DNA of 64,000 nucleotides from an uncultured Clostridia bacterium (GTDB lineage: Bacteria > Bacillota > Clostridia > Monoglobales > Monoglobaceae), in assembly GCA_947631965.1 (NCBI GenBank), contig CANRNL010000011.1, positions 1 to 64,000 on the forward strand, in the 5' to 3' direction. The first letter of the stretch is position 1, and each line of letters opens with the position of its first letter. The position numbers and the translations under genes were made by a program. The notes beneath the pieces were generated by a model. The model did no database searches, had not been told where the DNA came from, and saw only the letters and a list, made by a program, of their open reading frames with translations. This document shows, piece after piece, positions 24,506-35,456 of the stretch.

Positions 24506-26533
24506 TTACTTGTCAAGCACCGTGCCGTCGGCAAGCGTTATCGTATAACCGTTATAATTTATCGTGCCGTTATTTTCAAGTGATGTAACCGTACAGTCGC
24601 CGGTAAGCGTCCATACCGAACCCGCGTCAATCGTAATAACCGCGTTGTCACCGACAGCCGCACCGCCTTGCGCGTTTTCGATAATATTGACCGTTCCGAC
24701 GAATTCGGATTTATTCGTCAATCGCATATCAAGCGAGGAAATCGTATCGACGACAATATCCCCGTTTAAGGTCTGATTATCAGCCGTAAACTCAGCCTGC
24801 GCACCGTTTGAACCGGCTTTGCCCCAGCCGCGCGACGCGCTGTTTCCGCTCACGCGCAACAAATATCCGTCCGCATCTTTGTTGTCAATCGCAACGTCGG
24901 ACATTGTTATAATTGCGTGCGTGTTGGTGACGTAAATCATATCTCCGTTGTTGCCCGTAAGACTACCGCCGTTCATTGAAAAGCTCGATGTTCCCACGTC
25001 CGCGTCGCCCGACATTGATTGATATATCATAACGTTATGCACATTCTCGTCCGAGCTTGAGCCGTTTGTGTCGCTCATATTACCCGAAACCGCACAGTTT
25101 TCGAGCGCGATTGAGTTTTTGCCCTCAATTACAAGCGCTTCGGAGTTATTTGCGGTAAGCTCCGCGTTCTTTACGGTAATATTTGCCGTTGAATATACGG
25201 CGGGCGAGTTATAGCCGTTCGATGTATATGTTCCGCCGTTGACGGTAACCGTACCGCCGCCCCTGTCAGAGCGTATCGCCGCAGCGGAATTGCCGAATGT
25301 GCTGACGGTCAGATTTGACGCGTTTGTTGTTCCGCCGCCGGTGGTTTGGATTCCTCCGGAATTGTCGTTTTTGGTTGTTATAGTCGAATCGGAAACATTT
25401 ACAACCGTACCCTCGCCGTAGCTGAATACACCGTTGCCGTTTTTCGCGTCGGATTTTATATCCGCGTTTGTTATTGTTACGTTTGCGCCGTTTGTCGCGA
25501 GCAACGCGGCGTTCTGACCGTAGAAATCACCGTTTTCGGTATTTGACGACCCGCCGCCCGACTTGTCTACCGAAATACCGTCAAGCGTAACCGCCGCCCC
25601 GTCAATCCGCAGCGCGTTTTCGTCGTCGCCGACCGATTGGTATGACGTATCCTTAATGCTGCCGTCCTCGGAAACGGTATTAGCCGCTGTACCCTGCGTT
25701 ACTTCGCCGCTGCCGCCGAAGCCGCCCGGAGGCATTTCGCCCGGTGCGCCGCCCATATTATCGGGCATTCCGCCCATACCGTCGGGCGGGGACTGCGGCT
25801 TTATAATACGGCTCAAAATCGTTGCCGTCTCCGCGCGCATTAATGTTGATTTTGGGCGAAGCGTATCGCCGTCGCCCTGAATTATTCCCGCGCCTGCAAG
25901 TGACTTCACTGCGGTCAGCGCGTAATCGGATGCCTCGGCGCCGTCGGTAAATTCGGACAGGTCGGATTGTCCTTCCGGCAGCTCATCTTTGTATACAAGA
26001 TAATTATATATCACGAGCATCATATCCTCGCGTGTTATATCCTCATCCGGCGCGGACGTAAAATCAGGATTTTCACCGATTATACCGTTTGACGACGCCC
26101 ACTCCATTGCGGGCGCGTACCATATCTTGTCGCTCTCGGAGCCGCCGTCCGCGCGATAGAGCATTGTCAAAATCTCTGCGGCGCTCAGCGGGCTTTCGGG
26201 TGAAAACTCGGTATCTGACGTACCCTTTATTATACCCATACCGTACATCATAGCTACCGCGTCGTGATACCACGCATCGCCCGCAACATCGGTGAACGGC
26301 AGCTCGACACTCATTTGCGGCGGTTGCTGACCATTTGGCATTTCGGGCGGCTGTTCGCCCTGCATCTGCGGCGGCTGCTGACCGTCCGGCATTTCGGGCG
26401 GCTGTTCGCCTATGTTTTGGTTCTCTGCGGGTGGTTCGGGCGGTGCGCCGTTATTCGCGTCCGCGGCATAAACCGAGGACGAAACGGCAAGTCCCGCCGA
26501 AATGATAATTGCTAATATTCTTTTGATATTCAC
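24506..26533 (-). CDS. S-layer-homology surface protein with beta-helix domain
   Basis: 675-aa exported protein. Signal peptide 1-23 (ILAIIISAGLAVSSSVYA), then a Pro/Gln/Met-rich segment with two imperfect GEQPPEMPxGQQPPQM repeats (about 40-75), three SLH motifs at about 78-250 (FTDVAGDAWYHDAVAMMYGM, then WYAPAMEWASSNGIIGENPD, then LTAVKSLAGAGIIQGDGD), which would anchor it to secondary cell-wall polymer, and a Gly/Met-rich hinge. From about 290 there is a Thr/Asn/Ser-rich right-handed parallel beta-helix (repeated NVTITNADI, VVNVSDSTI, NITVKNAEL strands). Probable adhesin or glycan-binding surface protein; substrate unknown. Starts at GTG with AAGGAGG 7 nt upstream. Confidence 0.82.
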   Translation of the reverse strand: MNIKRILAIIISAGLAVSSSVYAADANNGAPPEPPAENQNIGEQPPEMPDGQQPPQMQGEQPPEMPNGQQPPQMSVELPFTDVAGDAWYHDAVAMMYGMGIIKGTSDTEFSPESPLSAAEILTMLYRADGGSESDKIWYAPAMEWASSNGIIGENPDFTSAPDEDITREDMMLVIYNYLVYKDELPEGQSDLSEFTDGAEASDYALTAVKSLAGAGIIQGDGDTLRPKSTLMRAETATILSRIIKPQSPPDGMGGMPDNMGGAPGEMPPGGFGGSGEVTQGTAANTVSEDGSIKDTSYQSVGDDENALRIDGAAVTLDGISVDKSGGGSSNTENGDFYGQNAALLATNGANVTITNADIKSDAKNGNGVFSYGEGTVVNVSDSTITTKNDNSGGIQTTGGGTTNASNLTVSTFGNSAAAIRSDRGGGTVTVNGGTYTSNGYNSPAVYSTANITVKNAELTANNSEALVIEGKNSIALENCAVSGNMSDTNGSSSDENVHNVMIYQSMSGDADVGTSSFSMNGGSLTGNNGDMIYVTNTHAIITMSDVAIDNKDADGYLLRVSGNSASRGWGKAGSNGAQAEFTADNQTLNGDIVVDTISSLDMRLTNKSEFVGTVNIIENAQGGAAVGDNAVITIDAGSVWTLTGDCTVTSLENNGTINYNGYTITLADGTVLDK
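26318..26420 (-). repeat. Tandem coding repeat in the SLH protein
   Basis: About two copies of a 48-bp unit coding for GEQPPEMPxGQQPPQM, in the Pro-rich spacer between signal peptide and first SLH motif. Likely a length-variable spacer. Confidence 0.7.
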
Positions 26534-26680
26534 AGTAGTGCCTCCTTGTGAGTTTTTCTAAAGGATACACCGTATTTTTTAAAATATCTTTAATGATTTG
26601 TGAACATAAAGTAAATTTACAAATTTTTTGCGCGCGGGCAGATTGCTTTATCGGTCTTTTCTGATTTATGCCCCGTACCG

Positions 26681-26782
26681 TAATATTTTGAAAATATGGA
26701 TTTTTATACGAGAACTGCGGCGCTGTGCTTCTCGAAAACACGCGTTCCCGCGCAGAGGAAACGAAGAATGTCTGACTTTTGC
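26681..26782 (+). pseudogene. Decayed fragment of pgk with its leader
   Basis: The plus strand reads CGAVLLENTRSRAEETKNV then stop at 26716-26775, matching the phosphoglycerate kinase motif [18 protein letters not shown] coded at about 31350-31410. Just before it, AATATGGATTTTTATAC (26693-26709) matches the segment immediately upstream of pgk's ribosome binding site (AATATGGATTTTTTATAC at about 31757-31774). The intervening first 100 or so codons of pgk are missing, so it looks like a deleted and degraded duplicate of pgk. The rest of 26534-26851 has only a terminator-like hairpin and AT-rich sequence. Confidence 0.65.
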
Positions 26783-26800
26783 AAAGATAAAAATTGCGGC

Positions 26801-26832
26801 AACAGCCCGACGGAATTTCCGTCGGGCTGTTG
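26801..26832 (-). terminator. Hairpin terminator after eno
   Basis: AACAGCCCGACGGAA/TTCCGTCGGGCTGTT stem, 20 bp after the eno stop; the T-run on the minus strand is delayed, so efficiency is uncertain. Confidence 0.65.
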
Positions 26833-26851
26833 ATTTTGTTCATTTTAAAAA

Positions 26852-28195
<1,344 letters not shown>

Positions 28196-28201
28196 TTAAA
28201 T

Positions 28202-29728
28202 TCAGCCCTCGATAAGGCTCTCTCCCGTCATTTCGGCGGGCTTTTCAAGTCCCATAAGGTCAAGCAGAGTCGGGGTCAAATCCGCCAGCCGTCCGTTTTT
28301 CAGCTTTTTGTCCGAGCCTATGAGTACCAGCGGCACAACGTTTGTCGTGTGTGCGGTGAACGGCTCTTGTGTTTCGTAATCAATCATCTGGTCGGCGTTT
28401 CCGTGGTCTGCCGTGACAAGCGCAACACCGCCCATTTCGAGTATCGCGTCAACGACACGTCCCAGACATTCGTCAACCGCCTCGACCGCCGCCTTTGCCG
28501 CGTCGAATATACCCGTATGACCGACCATATCGCAGTTTGCAAAGTTAAGAACCATCACGTCGTACTTGCCGCTCTTAATTCTCTTCACCGCTTCGTCTGT
28601 CACAAGGTAAGCGCTCATTTCGGGCTGAAGGTCGTATGTCGCAACCTTGGGCGAATTGATAAGGACTCTGTCCTCTCCTTCATAAACCTTTTCAACGCCG
28701 CCGTTAAAGAAGAACGTAACGTGCGCGTACTTCTCGGTTTCGGCTATGCGAAGCTGAGTAAGACCCTTTCGGCTTATGTATTCTCCAAAGGTATTTAAAA
28801 GCTTTTCGGGCTTAAACGCCACATGGACATTCGGCATCTGTGCGTCATACTGCGTCATACACACAAAATATGTCGGAAAAAATTTACGCTCGAAGCCCGA
28901 AAATTCGGGGTCGGTAATCGTGCGCGTAATTTCTCTCGCGCGGTCGGGTCGGAAGTTAAAGAATATTACCGAATCGCCCTCCGAGATTGTTCCGGTCGGC
29001 TTGCCGTCCCGCGTTACGACCGTCGGCACAACAAACTCGTCGGTCACGCCGTCATTATACGACTTTTCAACCGCGGTAACTGCCGAATCGCAGGTGTTGC
29101 CCTTACCCAGCACCATAGCGTCATACGCCTTTTGTACGCGCTCCCAGCGATTATCTCGGTCCATCGCGTAGTATCTGCCCATAACGCTGCCGACCTCGCC
29201 CACGCCTATATCGCGCATTTTTTCGACAAGCTGCTTCACATAGTCCGCTCCGGACGAGGGCGGTACGTCGCGCCCGTCAAGAAACGCGTGAACGTAAACC
29301 TTTTTAAGTCCCGCGCGTTTGGCAAGCTCCAAAAGTCCGTAAAGATGCTTGTTGTGGCTGTGAACACCGCCGTCCGACAAAAGTCCGAGCAGATGAAGCG
29401 CGGAACCATTCTTCTTACAGTTTTCAACCGCTCCGAGCAGTTCGGGATTTTCAAAGAAGCCGCCTTCGTCTATGGCTTTGGTTATCCTTGTAAGCTCCTG
29501 ATATACTATTCTGCCCGCGCCTATGTTGGTATGTCCGACCTCGGAGTTGCCCATCTGTCCCTCAGGCAGTCCCACGTCCAATCCGGACGCGTGAACAATG
29601 CTGTGCGAACATTCCGCCATATATTTATCCATATTCGGAGTATCGGCGGCATAAATAGCATTTCCTTCGTGACGCTCGTTTATTCCGTAGCCGTCAAGTA
29701 TTATAAGTGCATAAGGTTTTTTGCTCAT
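28202..29728 (-). CDS. gpmI: 2,3-bisphosphoglycerate-independent phosphoglycerate mutase
   Basis: 508-aa Mn-dependent alkaline-phosphatase-superfamily mutase, 3-PGA to 2-PGA. Metal motif LIILDGYGI near residue 8, the catalytic serine in [14 protein letters not shown] near 60, [16 protein letters not shown] near 122, [10 protein letters not shown] near 152, [14 protein letters not shown] near 255 and metal ligands in [12 protein letters not shown] near 400 and [11 protein letters not shown] near 440. Normal length. It lies between tpiA (21 bp) and eno. Confidence 0.97.
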   Translation of the reverse strand: MSKKPYALIILDGYGINERHEGNAIYAADTPNMDKYMAECSHSIVHASGLDVGLPEGQMGNSEVGHTNIGAGRIVYQELTRITKAIDEGGFFENPELLGAVENCKKNGSALHLLGLLSDGGVHSHNKHLYGLLELAKRAGLKKVYVHAFLDGRDVPPSSGADYVKQLVEKMRDIGVGEVGSVMGRYYAMDRDNRWERVQKAYDAMVLGKGNTCDSAVTAVEKSYNDGVTDEFVVPTVVTRDGKPTGTISEGDSVIFFNFRPDRAREITRTITDPEFSGFERKFFPTYFVCMTQYDAQMPNVHVAFKPEKLLNTFGEYISRKGLTQLRIAETEKYAHVTFFFNGGVEKVYEGEDRVLINSPKVATYDLQPEMSAYLVTDEAVKRIKSGKYDVMVLNFANCDMVGHTGIFDAAKAAVEAVDECLGRVVDAILEMGGVALVTADHGNADQMIDYETQEPFTAHTTNVVPLVLIGSDKKLKNGRLADLTPTLLDLMGLEKPAEMTGESLIEG

Positions 29729-29749
29729 TACAATTCCTCGCTCTGAAAA

Positions 29750-30502
29750 TTATTTTGCCGCGGAGCATATGGCCGCAAAATCCGCAGATTTAAGACTTGC
29801 TCCGCCAATGAGACCGCCGTCTATGTTCTTTTTCGACAAAAGCTCCGCCGCGTTTGACGCGTTCATACTTCCGCCGTATTGAACGGTGATTTTTTCCGCG
29901 GTCTCCTCGCTGTAAAGCTCGGTCAAAACGCCGCGTATCGCCGCGCAGACCTCTTCCGCCTGCTCCGCCGTCGCGGTCTTGCCGGTGCCTATCGCCCAGA
30001 TTGGCTCATACGCAACCGTGACCTTTTCCGCATCCGCCGCGCTTATACCCGCGAACGCCTTTTTAATCTGAATGGTTATAAAATCAACGGTTATGCCCGC
30101 CTCGCGCTGGGAAAGCGTTTCGCCGCAGCAAACTATCGGCAAAAGTCCTTTTGAGAGCGCCTTCTTTATCTTCAGATTGACCGTCTCGTCGGTTTCCGCA
30201 AAATATTCGCGTCTTTCGCTGTGTCCGATTATTACATAGCTCACGCCGAGGTCAAGGAGCATATCCGCGCTCACCTCTCCGGTAAACGCACCCTTATCCT
30301 CAAAGTGCAGATTTTCCGCGCCTATTTTAACGTGGGTCCCCTCCGCCGCACGAACCGCCTCGGGAAGGCATACGAACGGGGTACAGCATACAACCTCGCA
30401 CGACGCGTCGGCGGTCGCCGACGCAACCTCTTTTACGAAATCATATGTTTCGGACGGGAGTTTATTCATCTTCCAGTTTCCGGCAATTATATACTTGCCC
30501 AT
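29750..30502 (-). CDS. tpiA: Triosephosphate isomerase
   Basis: 250-aa TIM barrel; interconverts dihydroxyacetone phosphate and glyceraldehyde 3-phosphate. AGNWKMNK near residue 7 (Asn, Lys), GHSERREYF near 95 (electrophilic His), the catalytic glutamate and loop 6 in VAYEPIWAIGTGKTA near 164, and phosphate-binding GGLIGGASLK near 232. It lies 34 bp after pgk, in the glycolytic operon. Confidence 0.98.
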   Translation of the reverse strand: MGKYIIAGNWKMNKLPSETYDFVKEVASATADASCEVVCCTPFVCLPEAVRAAEGTHVKIGAENLHFEDKGAFTGEVSADMLLDLGVSYVIIGHSERREYFAETDETVNLKIKKALSKGLLPIVCCGETLSQREAGITVDFITIQIKKAFAGISAADAEKVTVAYEPIWAIGTGKTATAEQAEEVCAAIRGVLTELYSEETAEKITVQYGGSMNASNAAELLSKKNIDGGLIGGASLKSADFAAICSAAK

Positions 30503-30536
30503 ATTATCGCCATCCTTTAAAATTTTTAAATTAAAA

Positions 30537-31739
30537 TCAGTCTAAGTCGTCGAGAGCCTCAACGCCGGGCAGACCCTTGCCCTCCATAAATTCGAGCGAC
30601 GCGCCGCCGCCTGTTGAAATATGGGTCATTTTGTCCGCAAAACCAAGCTGATTTACAGCCGCCGCACTGTCGCCGCCGCCGATAATCGTTATCGCATCCG
30701 CCGCCGCAAGACCTTCGGCTACCGCAATGGTTCCCTTTGCGAGAATGGGGTTCTCAAAAACGCCCATCGGACCGTTCCAGAATACCGTCTTTGCGCCCTT
30801 TACCTCGTTTTCAAAAAGCTCACGCGTCTTGGGACCTATATCAAGACCCATTCTGTCCGACGGAATAGCGTCGGAGGGATAAACCGAAACCTCGATTTCC
30901 GCGTCAATCGGAGACGGGAACTCCTTTGCGGTAACGGTGTCGATTGGGAGAAGCAGCTTCTTGCCGAACTTTTCCGCCTTCGCAAGCATTTCGCGGCAGT
31001 AGTCGATTTTCTCCTCGTCAACCAACGACGTGCCCACCTCAAGACCTTTCGCCTTTAAAAAGGTGTATGCCATACCGCCGCCGATTATGAGCGTATCGCA
31101 CTTCTCGATAAGATTTGAAATTACGTTGAGCTTATCCGCAACCTTTGCGCCGCCCAAAACCGCCACAAAGGGACGGTCGGGATTTTCCAGCGCGCCTCCG
31201 AGGAACTTAAGCTCCTTACCCATAAGATAGCCCGAAACCGACTCATCGACAAACTCGGTAACGCCTACGGTCGAGCAGTGCGCTCTGTGCGCGCTGCCGA
31301 ACGCGTCGTTAACGTACAAGTCGGCGAGCGAAGCCAGCTCTTTGCTGAACGTATCGATGTTCTTTGTCTCTTCCGCGCGGAAACGTGTATTTTCAAGAAG
31401 CACAACGTCGCCGTCCTTCATAGCCGCAACAGCCGCTTTCGCGTTGTCGCCGACAACGGTATCGTCAGCCGCGAAAACCACGTCTTTTCCGAGATGCTCC
31501 GAAAGACGCTTCGCAACGGGTGCGAGCGACAATTCGGGAATCACCTGTCCCTTGGGCTTGCCCATATGGGAACAAAGGATAACCTTTGCGCCGTCGGCTA
31601 TGAGCTTCTTTATTGTCGGAAGCGCACCGATTATTCTTGTTTCATCAGTGATTTTACCGTCTTTGATAGGCACGTTGAAGTCGCACCTGACAAGAACTCT
31701 TTTGCCCTTTGCGTTAAGATTGTCAACAGTTTTTTTCAT
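30537..31739 (-). CDS. pgk: Phosphoglycerate kinase
   Basis: 400-aa two-domain kinase making ATP from 1,3-bisphosphoglycerate. [19 protein letters not shown] near residue 18, SHMGKPKG near 58, [11 protein letters not shown] near 114, [13 protein letters not shown] near 162, [14 protein letters not shown] near 200, the nucleotide-binding [10 protein letters not shown] near 320 and GGGDSAAAV near 355, and [19 protein letters not shown] at the C-terminus. The ATG follows GGAGG. First gene of the operon; gapA, its common partner, is not in the window. Upstream lie a promoter at 31894-31922 and a structured leader. Confidence 0.98.
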   Translation of the reverse strand: MKKTVDNLNAKGKRVLVRCDFNVPIKDGKITDETRIIGALPTIKKLIADGAKVILCSHMGKPKGQVIPELSLAPVAKRLSEHLGKDVVFAADDTVVGDNAKAAVAAMKDGDVVLLENTRFRAEETKNIDTFSKELASLADLYVNDAFGSAHRAHCSTVGVTEFVDESVSGYLMGKELKFLGGALENPDRPFVAVLGGAKVADKLNVISNLIEKCDTLIIGGGMAYTFLKAKGLEVGTSLVDEEKIDYCREMLAKAEKFGKKLLLPIDTVTAKEFPSPIDAEIEVSVYPSDAIPSDRMGLDIGPKTRELFENEVKGAKTVFWNGPMGVFENPILAKGTIAVAEGLAAADAITIIGGGDSAAAVNQLGFADKMTHISTGGGASLEFMEGKGLPGVEALDDLD

Positions 31740-31887
31740 AACAAAACCTCCAAGTATAAAAAATCCATATTTTTATCAATATAACCGAATTAAGACCATT
31801 CCCGCCTCAGCACGGCGGCGAACCCCTCTAATTGTTCTGCGGCGGTACGCCCGCCGCAGAAACGCCCGTAACGGGCTTACAACCCTA
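31740..31887 (-). promoter_or_regulatory. Structured 5' leader of the glycolytic operon
   Basis: About 147 nt between the predicted transcription start and pgk. It contains a GCCCG-TTA-CGGGC hairpin and a long TTCTGCGGCGG/CCGCCGCAGAA hairpin (31834-31861) and then an A/U-rich tail. I do not recognise a known riboswitch; no terminator-type T-run follows the stem, so translational or stability control is more likely than attenuation, if it regulates at all. Confidence 0.4.
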
Positions 31888-31893
31888 TCGAAT

Positions 31894-31922
31894 ATTTTAT
31901 CCCATAAAGGAAAATTTATCAA
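31894..31922 (-). promoter_or_regulatory. Promoter of the pgk operon
   Basis: Minus-strand TTGATA (31917-31922), 17-bp spacer, TAAAAT (31894-31899). Confidence 0.75.
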
Positions 31923-31992
31923 GGGCTTTTTGTTAAAAAATACACAATCTTTCGGTAATTTTTTGTTTTCCGCAGCAAAGCGCGAAACAACA

Positions 31993-33399
31993 TTAGACCT
32001 CTATGCCGAAATAATTCTTCGCGTTATTGAACGATATTCCCTTTACTATGGTTTCGAGAGTGTCCATATCGTCCGGAAACTCGCCGTTTTCAACCCACGT
32101 TCCGAGGATGTTGCACATAATTCTTCTGAAATACTCGTGCCTTGTGTACGAGAGGAAGCTGCGCGAGTCGGTCAGCATACCGACGAACTTGTTGAGCGCG
32201 CCCAAATTCGCAAGAGCCTTCATCTGCTCGGTCATACCGTCGCGCTGGTCGTTGAACCACCAGCCCGAACCGAACTGAATCTTGCCCGCAACCTCGCTGC
32301 CTTGGAAGTTTCCGAGCATTGTCGCAAGCACATAGTTGTCCTTGGGATTTAAGGTATAGAGAATTGTCTTGGGGAGCTTGCTCTCACTCTCAAGTGCGTT
32401 AAGCAGTTTTGAAAGAGGCGCGGCTATGCAGTAGTCGCTGATTGAGTCAAAGCCGGTGTCCGCACCGAGCTTTTCAAACATACGGCTGTTGTTGTTTCGG
32501 AGCGCGCCGATATGAAGCTGATATGTCCAGCCCAGTTCCGAGTACTTTTCGCCCAGCTTGATGAGTGTGAACGACTTATACTTGTCAACCTCGACCTGAG
32601 TAAGCTCCTCGCCCGCAAGTGCTTTTTTGAATATCGCGTCAACCTCCGCCGCGTTTGTCGGCTCAAACGGAACGCTGTCGAGCGCGTGGTCCGAAATCTT
32701 GCAGCCGTTCTCTGCAAAAAATGCGATTCTCTTATAGATAGCGTCAATCAAATCGGCGTAGGTCGAGATGCCCGCGTTTACAACGTTTGAAAGCTTTTCG
32801 ATGTAGCCCTTAAAGGTCGGCTTGTCGATATTTATCATAAAGTCGGGACGGAACGCGGGCAAAACCTTTGCCTTAACGTGTCCTTTTTCCTTGATTTTTC
32901 TGTGCCACTCGAGAGAATCCACGGGGTCGTCGGTGGTGCAGATTACCGCGACGTTGGAATCGTTGATGAGCTTCGCGGGGCTCATCTTGGTGTTCTTTAT
33001 GATTTTGTTCGCCTTTTCCCAGATTTTTTCGGCGGTGTCTTCTCTGATAACGGTGTCAATTCCGAAGTATCTCTGAAGCTCCAGGTGCGTCCAGTGATAA
33101 AGCGGGTTGCCTATACCGTACTGAAGCGCGCCGCAGAACGCCTTGAACTTTTCCTCGTCGGGAGCGTTGCCGGTCATATACTTCTCGTCAAGTCCGCACG
33201 AGCGCATATATCTCCACTTATAGTGGTCGCCGCCGAGGAATATCTGTGTTATGTTGTCAAACGGAACGTCCTCGTAAATCATCTGCGGGCTGAGGTGGCA
33301 GTGATAGTCGAAAATCGGCATATCCGCCGCAAAGTCGTGGTACAGCTTTTCCGCCGTCTTGTTGCTTAGCATAAAGTTTTTGTCCATAAATTTTTTCAT
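31993..33399 (-). CDS. uxaC: Glucuronate (uronate) isomerase
   Basis: 468-aa amidohydrolase-superfamily isomerase; D-glucuronate to D-fructuronate or D-galacturonate to D-tagaturonate. N-terminal KFMDKNFMLSNKTAEKLYHD and the metal motif FDYHCHLSPQMIYED near residue 30 (HxH), WRYMRSCG near 63, HWTHLELQRYFGI near 100 and GSGWWFNDQRDGM near 372. Length is typical. Last gene of a five-gene operon with four redox enzymes; the classic partners uxaB/uxuB, uxaA/uxuA and kdgK are not here, which is unusual for uxaC. Confidence 0.93.
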   Translation of the reverse strand: MKKFMDKNFMLSNKTAEKLYHDFAADMPIFDYHCHLSPQMIYEDVPFDNITQIFLGGDHYKWRYMRSCGLDEKYMTGNAPDEEKFKAFCGALQYGIGNPLYHWTHLELQRYFGIDTVIREDTAEKIWEKANKIIKNTKMSPAKLINDSNVAVICTTDDPVDSLEWHRKIKEKGHVKAKVLPAFRPDFMINIDKPTFKGYIEKLSNVVNAGISTYADLIDAIYKRIAFFAENGCKISDHALDSVPFEPTNAAEVDAIFKKALAGEELTQVEVDKYKSFTLIKLGEKYSELGWTYQLHIGALRNNNSRMFEKLGADTGFDSISDYCIAAPLSKLLNALESESKLPKTILYTLNPKDNYVLATMLGNFQGSEVAGKIQFGSGWWFNDQRDGMTEQMKALANLGALNKFVGMLTDSRSFLSYTRHEYFRRIMCNILGTWVENGEFPDDMDTLETIVKGISFNNAKNYFGIEV

Positions 33400-33434
33400 G
33401 ATAAAAACCTCCTGAAATTTATATTATTAAAATT

Positions 33435-35405
33435 TTATTTAACAATTTTATCGTTCATATAGTCGTTCCATACGTTCTCAAACCAGTCGTCGTCCGAGGG
33501 GATTGGGCGAACGTCATCCCAGATATACTCACACTCGCCGCCGCGAAGCCCGACCTCCTGAACCTTTTTTGTCAGTCTGCCGTCGTCAAGCGTAAACCTG
33601 AGATTTTCGGGTATGCCGTCCGCGGGCAAAACGCCGTCTTTGTCGTAGATAAGATACGAGCCTCGGCTCTTGCCGCCCTCCTCTATGTAATTTTCCATAG
33701 CCGACGCGTAAACGTACTGTGCGGTCAGCAAATCCATATTTTCAAATGCCTGCGGAAGCTCATACGCGTTTTTCAAAACGGTGTTGTCTGCTATGCCGAA
33801 AAGCTCCGCCTTCGCCTCGGATATAACCCTTTTCACGCCCTCCGACGAGCGTATGTGCGCCGCGTATTTGCTCATTCTGTCTCCCAGCTCGGCGCGTATT
33901 TCTCCGACGGTCTTTCCACTTTTGCAGCTTAAAAATCTTTCCGCCGTATCCATTTTTTCAAAAACGGTCTTTTCGGCAACCTTTAGGAAGTCCTCTGCGC
34001 TCGGCGGCGCGTCGGTATACCTGTGCGCTATATACATTGCCGCGCGGGTCGAACCCACCTGCCCCGAATTGAGCGCGCTGCCGCCCGGACGGTAAACTCC
34101 GTGAGTTCCCGCCGCCTCGCCGGCGACAAAGAAGTGCGCTACATTCGTCTCCCACCAACGGTTCACCGCCAGCCCGCCGTTATTGTGCTGAGCGCAAACC
34201 GCTATTTCAAGCATTTCCCGCGTCAGGTCTATATTGTGAGCCGCATACAAATCTATCGCGGGCTTGTTCATATGCGCCAGACGCTCTATGGGTGTGGGAA
34301 GAAGCGCTCCCGAATTTTTGAGATAGGCGTACGCCTCCTCGCCGAGGTTTCCGAAATCGGCTTTGAGCGCGGACGGATTTTGCGTAAAGTCGAGCCAGAC
34401 CCGCCTGCCCTTTATCTGGGTTTCGTTGTATACCAGAATATCTATAAGAGAAGAAGCAAAATTTTCTATCTTGCGCGGGTCAAACGGCCACTGGTAGCCT
34501 TTAAGGAAAATACCGTCCAGCATCGCGGTCGGGTTTTCGTAGTATTCATCCAGAAACTCGCGCGGGTCTTTGCCGTCTTTGTCGGTGGAAACGTATCTCG
34601 GAATTACCTGCTGATAGGTTCCCGACAAATTCCACCTGAATTTTACCGAGGCTATGCCGTACTGCCACTCGGTAAGATTGCGCCCGCGAACGCCCGCCTC
34701 AAACGCAACCCCGCTCGAACCCGTCTGCGACGTCGGAAAAACCGAGCAGGTGTAAAGCCCCGCGGGTCCGCCCGTCGCAAAAATCACATTGGTGCAGTTA
34801 AACAGCACAAAACGCTTGTCGGGATTTTCGCAATTCGCCTTGTTCAGCGCGATAAGACCGCGGCACTTGCCTTTCTCGACAATAACGCCTATCACCTTAT
34901 GCTTGTCGAAAATTTTGATTTTTTTGTTTTTTACCTGTATTTCCAGCTTTTCGGTCATAAATTTTGAGGTCAGCGGACCCGCCGAGGTTGCGCGCCGACG
35001 CGGGTCGTGGTCGGTTTTGTAGCCCACATATTCTCCGAACCCGTTGTGCGGGAACGGAACTCCTATCTCGGCGAGCTTGTAAAAGCTCTGTGCCGACAGA
35101 GCCGCCTCGCACAGCGCGAGGTCGCCGTGCATCGCGCCGCCGTCGAACAGGGTGCGCGCAGTCTCAAAAACGCTGTCGCTCCCGTCTCCCGAAAGAGTAA
35201 GCTTGTAGTAAGTCTGCTTGTCTGAACCCGTGTTTCGGCTCGTACCCATATTTATTCCCTCGGTGACTATCGCAATGTCGGTCTGCCCGTAGTTCCAAAG
35301 CCTGTCGGCGGCGTTAAAGCCCGCCGCTCCGGTGCCGACCACAACGGTGTTGAGCGAATATACGTCTGTTTTACAGCCTTTTATGCTGAGTATATCGTGT
35401 TTCAT
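33435..35405 (-). CDS. FAD-dependent oxidoreductase, fumarate-reductase flavoprotein superfamily
   Basis: 656 aa. Dinucleotide-binding VVVGTGAAGFNAADRLW near residue 21, an acidic end to the second strand (IAIVTEG), the glycine-rich VIFATGGPAGLYTCS near 210, GVAFEAGVRGRNLTEWQYG near 232 and the C-terminal FAD loop FFVAGEAAGTHGVYRPGGSA near 430, followed by LNSGQVGSTRAAMYIAHRY. This is the FAD_binding_2/SdhA-NadB fold, but residues diverge from true succinate dehydrogenase, L-aspartate oxidase or APS reductase, and no iron-sulfur partner is adjacent. The substrate is probably a sugar-acid-derived metabolite, given its place between an SDR gene and uxaC (inference). Spacing 36 bp to uxaC. Confidence 0.8.
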   Translation of the reverse strand: MKHDILSIKGCKTDVYSLNTVVVGTGAAGFNAADRLWNYGQTDIAIVTEGINMGTSRNTGSDKQTYYKLTLSGDGSDSVFETARTLFDGGAMHGDLALCEAALSAQSFYKLAEIGVPFPHNGFGEYVGYKTDHDPRRRATSAGPLTSKFMTEKLEIQVKNKKIKIFDKHKVIGVIVEKGKCRGLIALNKANCENPDKRFVLFNCTNVIFATGGPAGLYTCSVFPTSQTGSSGVAFEAGVRGRNLTEWQYGIASVKFRWNLSGTYQQVIPRYVSTDKDGKDPREFLDEYYENPTAMLDGIFLKGYQWPFDPRKIENFASSLIDILVYNETQIKGRRVWLDFTQNPSALKADFGNLGEEAYAYLKNSGALLPTPIERLAHMNKPAIDLYAAHNIDLTREMLEIAVCAQHNNGGLAVNRWWETNVAHFFVAGEAAGTHGVYRPGGSALNSGQVGSTRAAMYIAHRYTDAPPSAEDFLKVAEKTVFEKMDTAERFLSCKSGKTVGEIRAELGDRMSKYAAHIRSSEGVKRVISEAKAELFGIADNTVLKNAYELPQAFENMDLLTAQYVYASAMENYIEEGGKSRGSYLIYDKDGVLPADGIPENLRFTLDDGRLTKKVQEVGLRGGECEYIWDDVRPIPSDDDWFENVWNDYMNDKIVK

Positions 35406-35456
35406 AATTCTACCTTCCGCATAATATGATTGATACGCTTGCGCCTTTATATGAGG

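Noticed and set aside
31740-31887. Known riboswitch in the pgk leader
   Set aside because: Hairpins are present, but no conserved core of any riboswitch class I know could be matched, so only a generic structured leader is reported.
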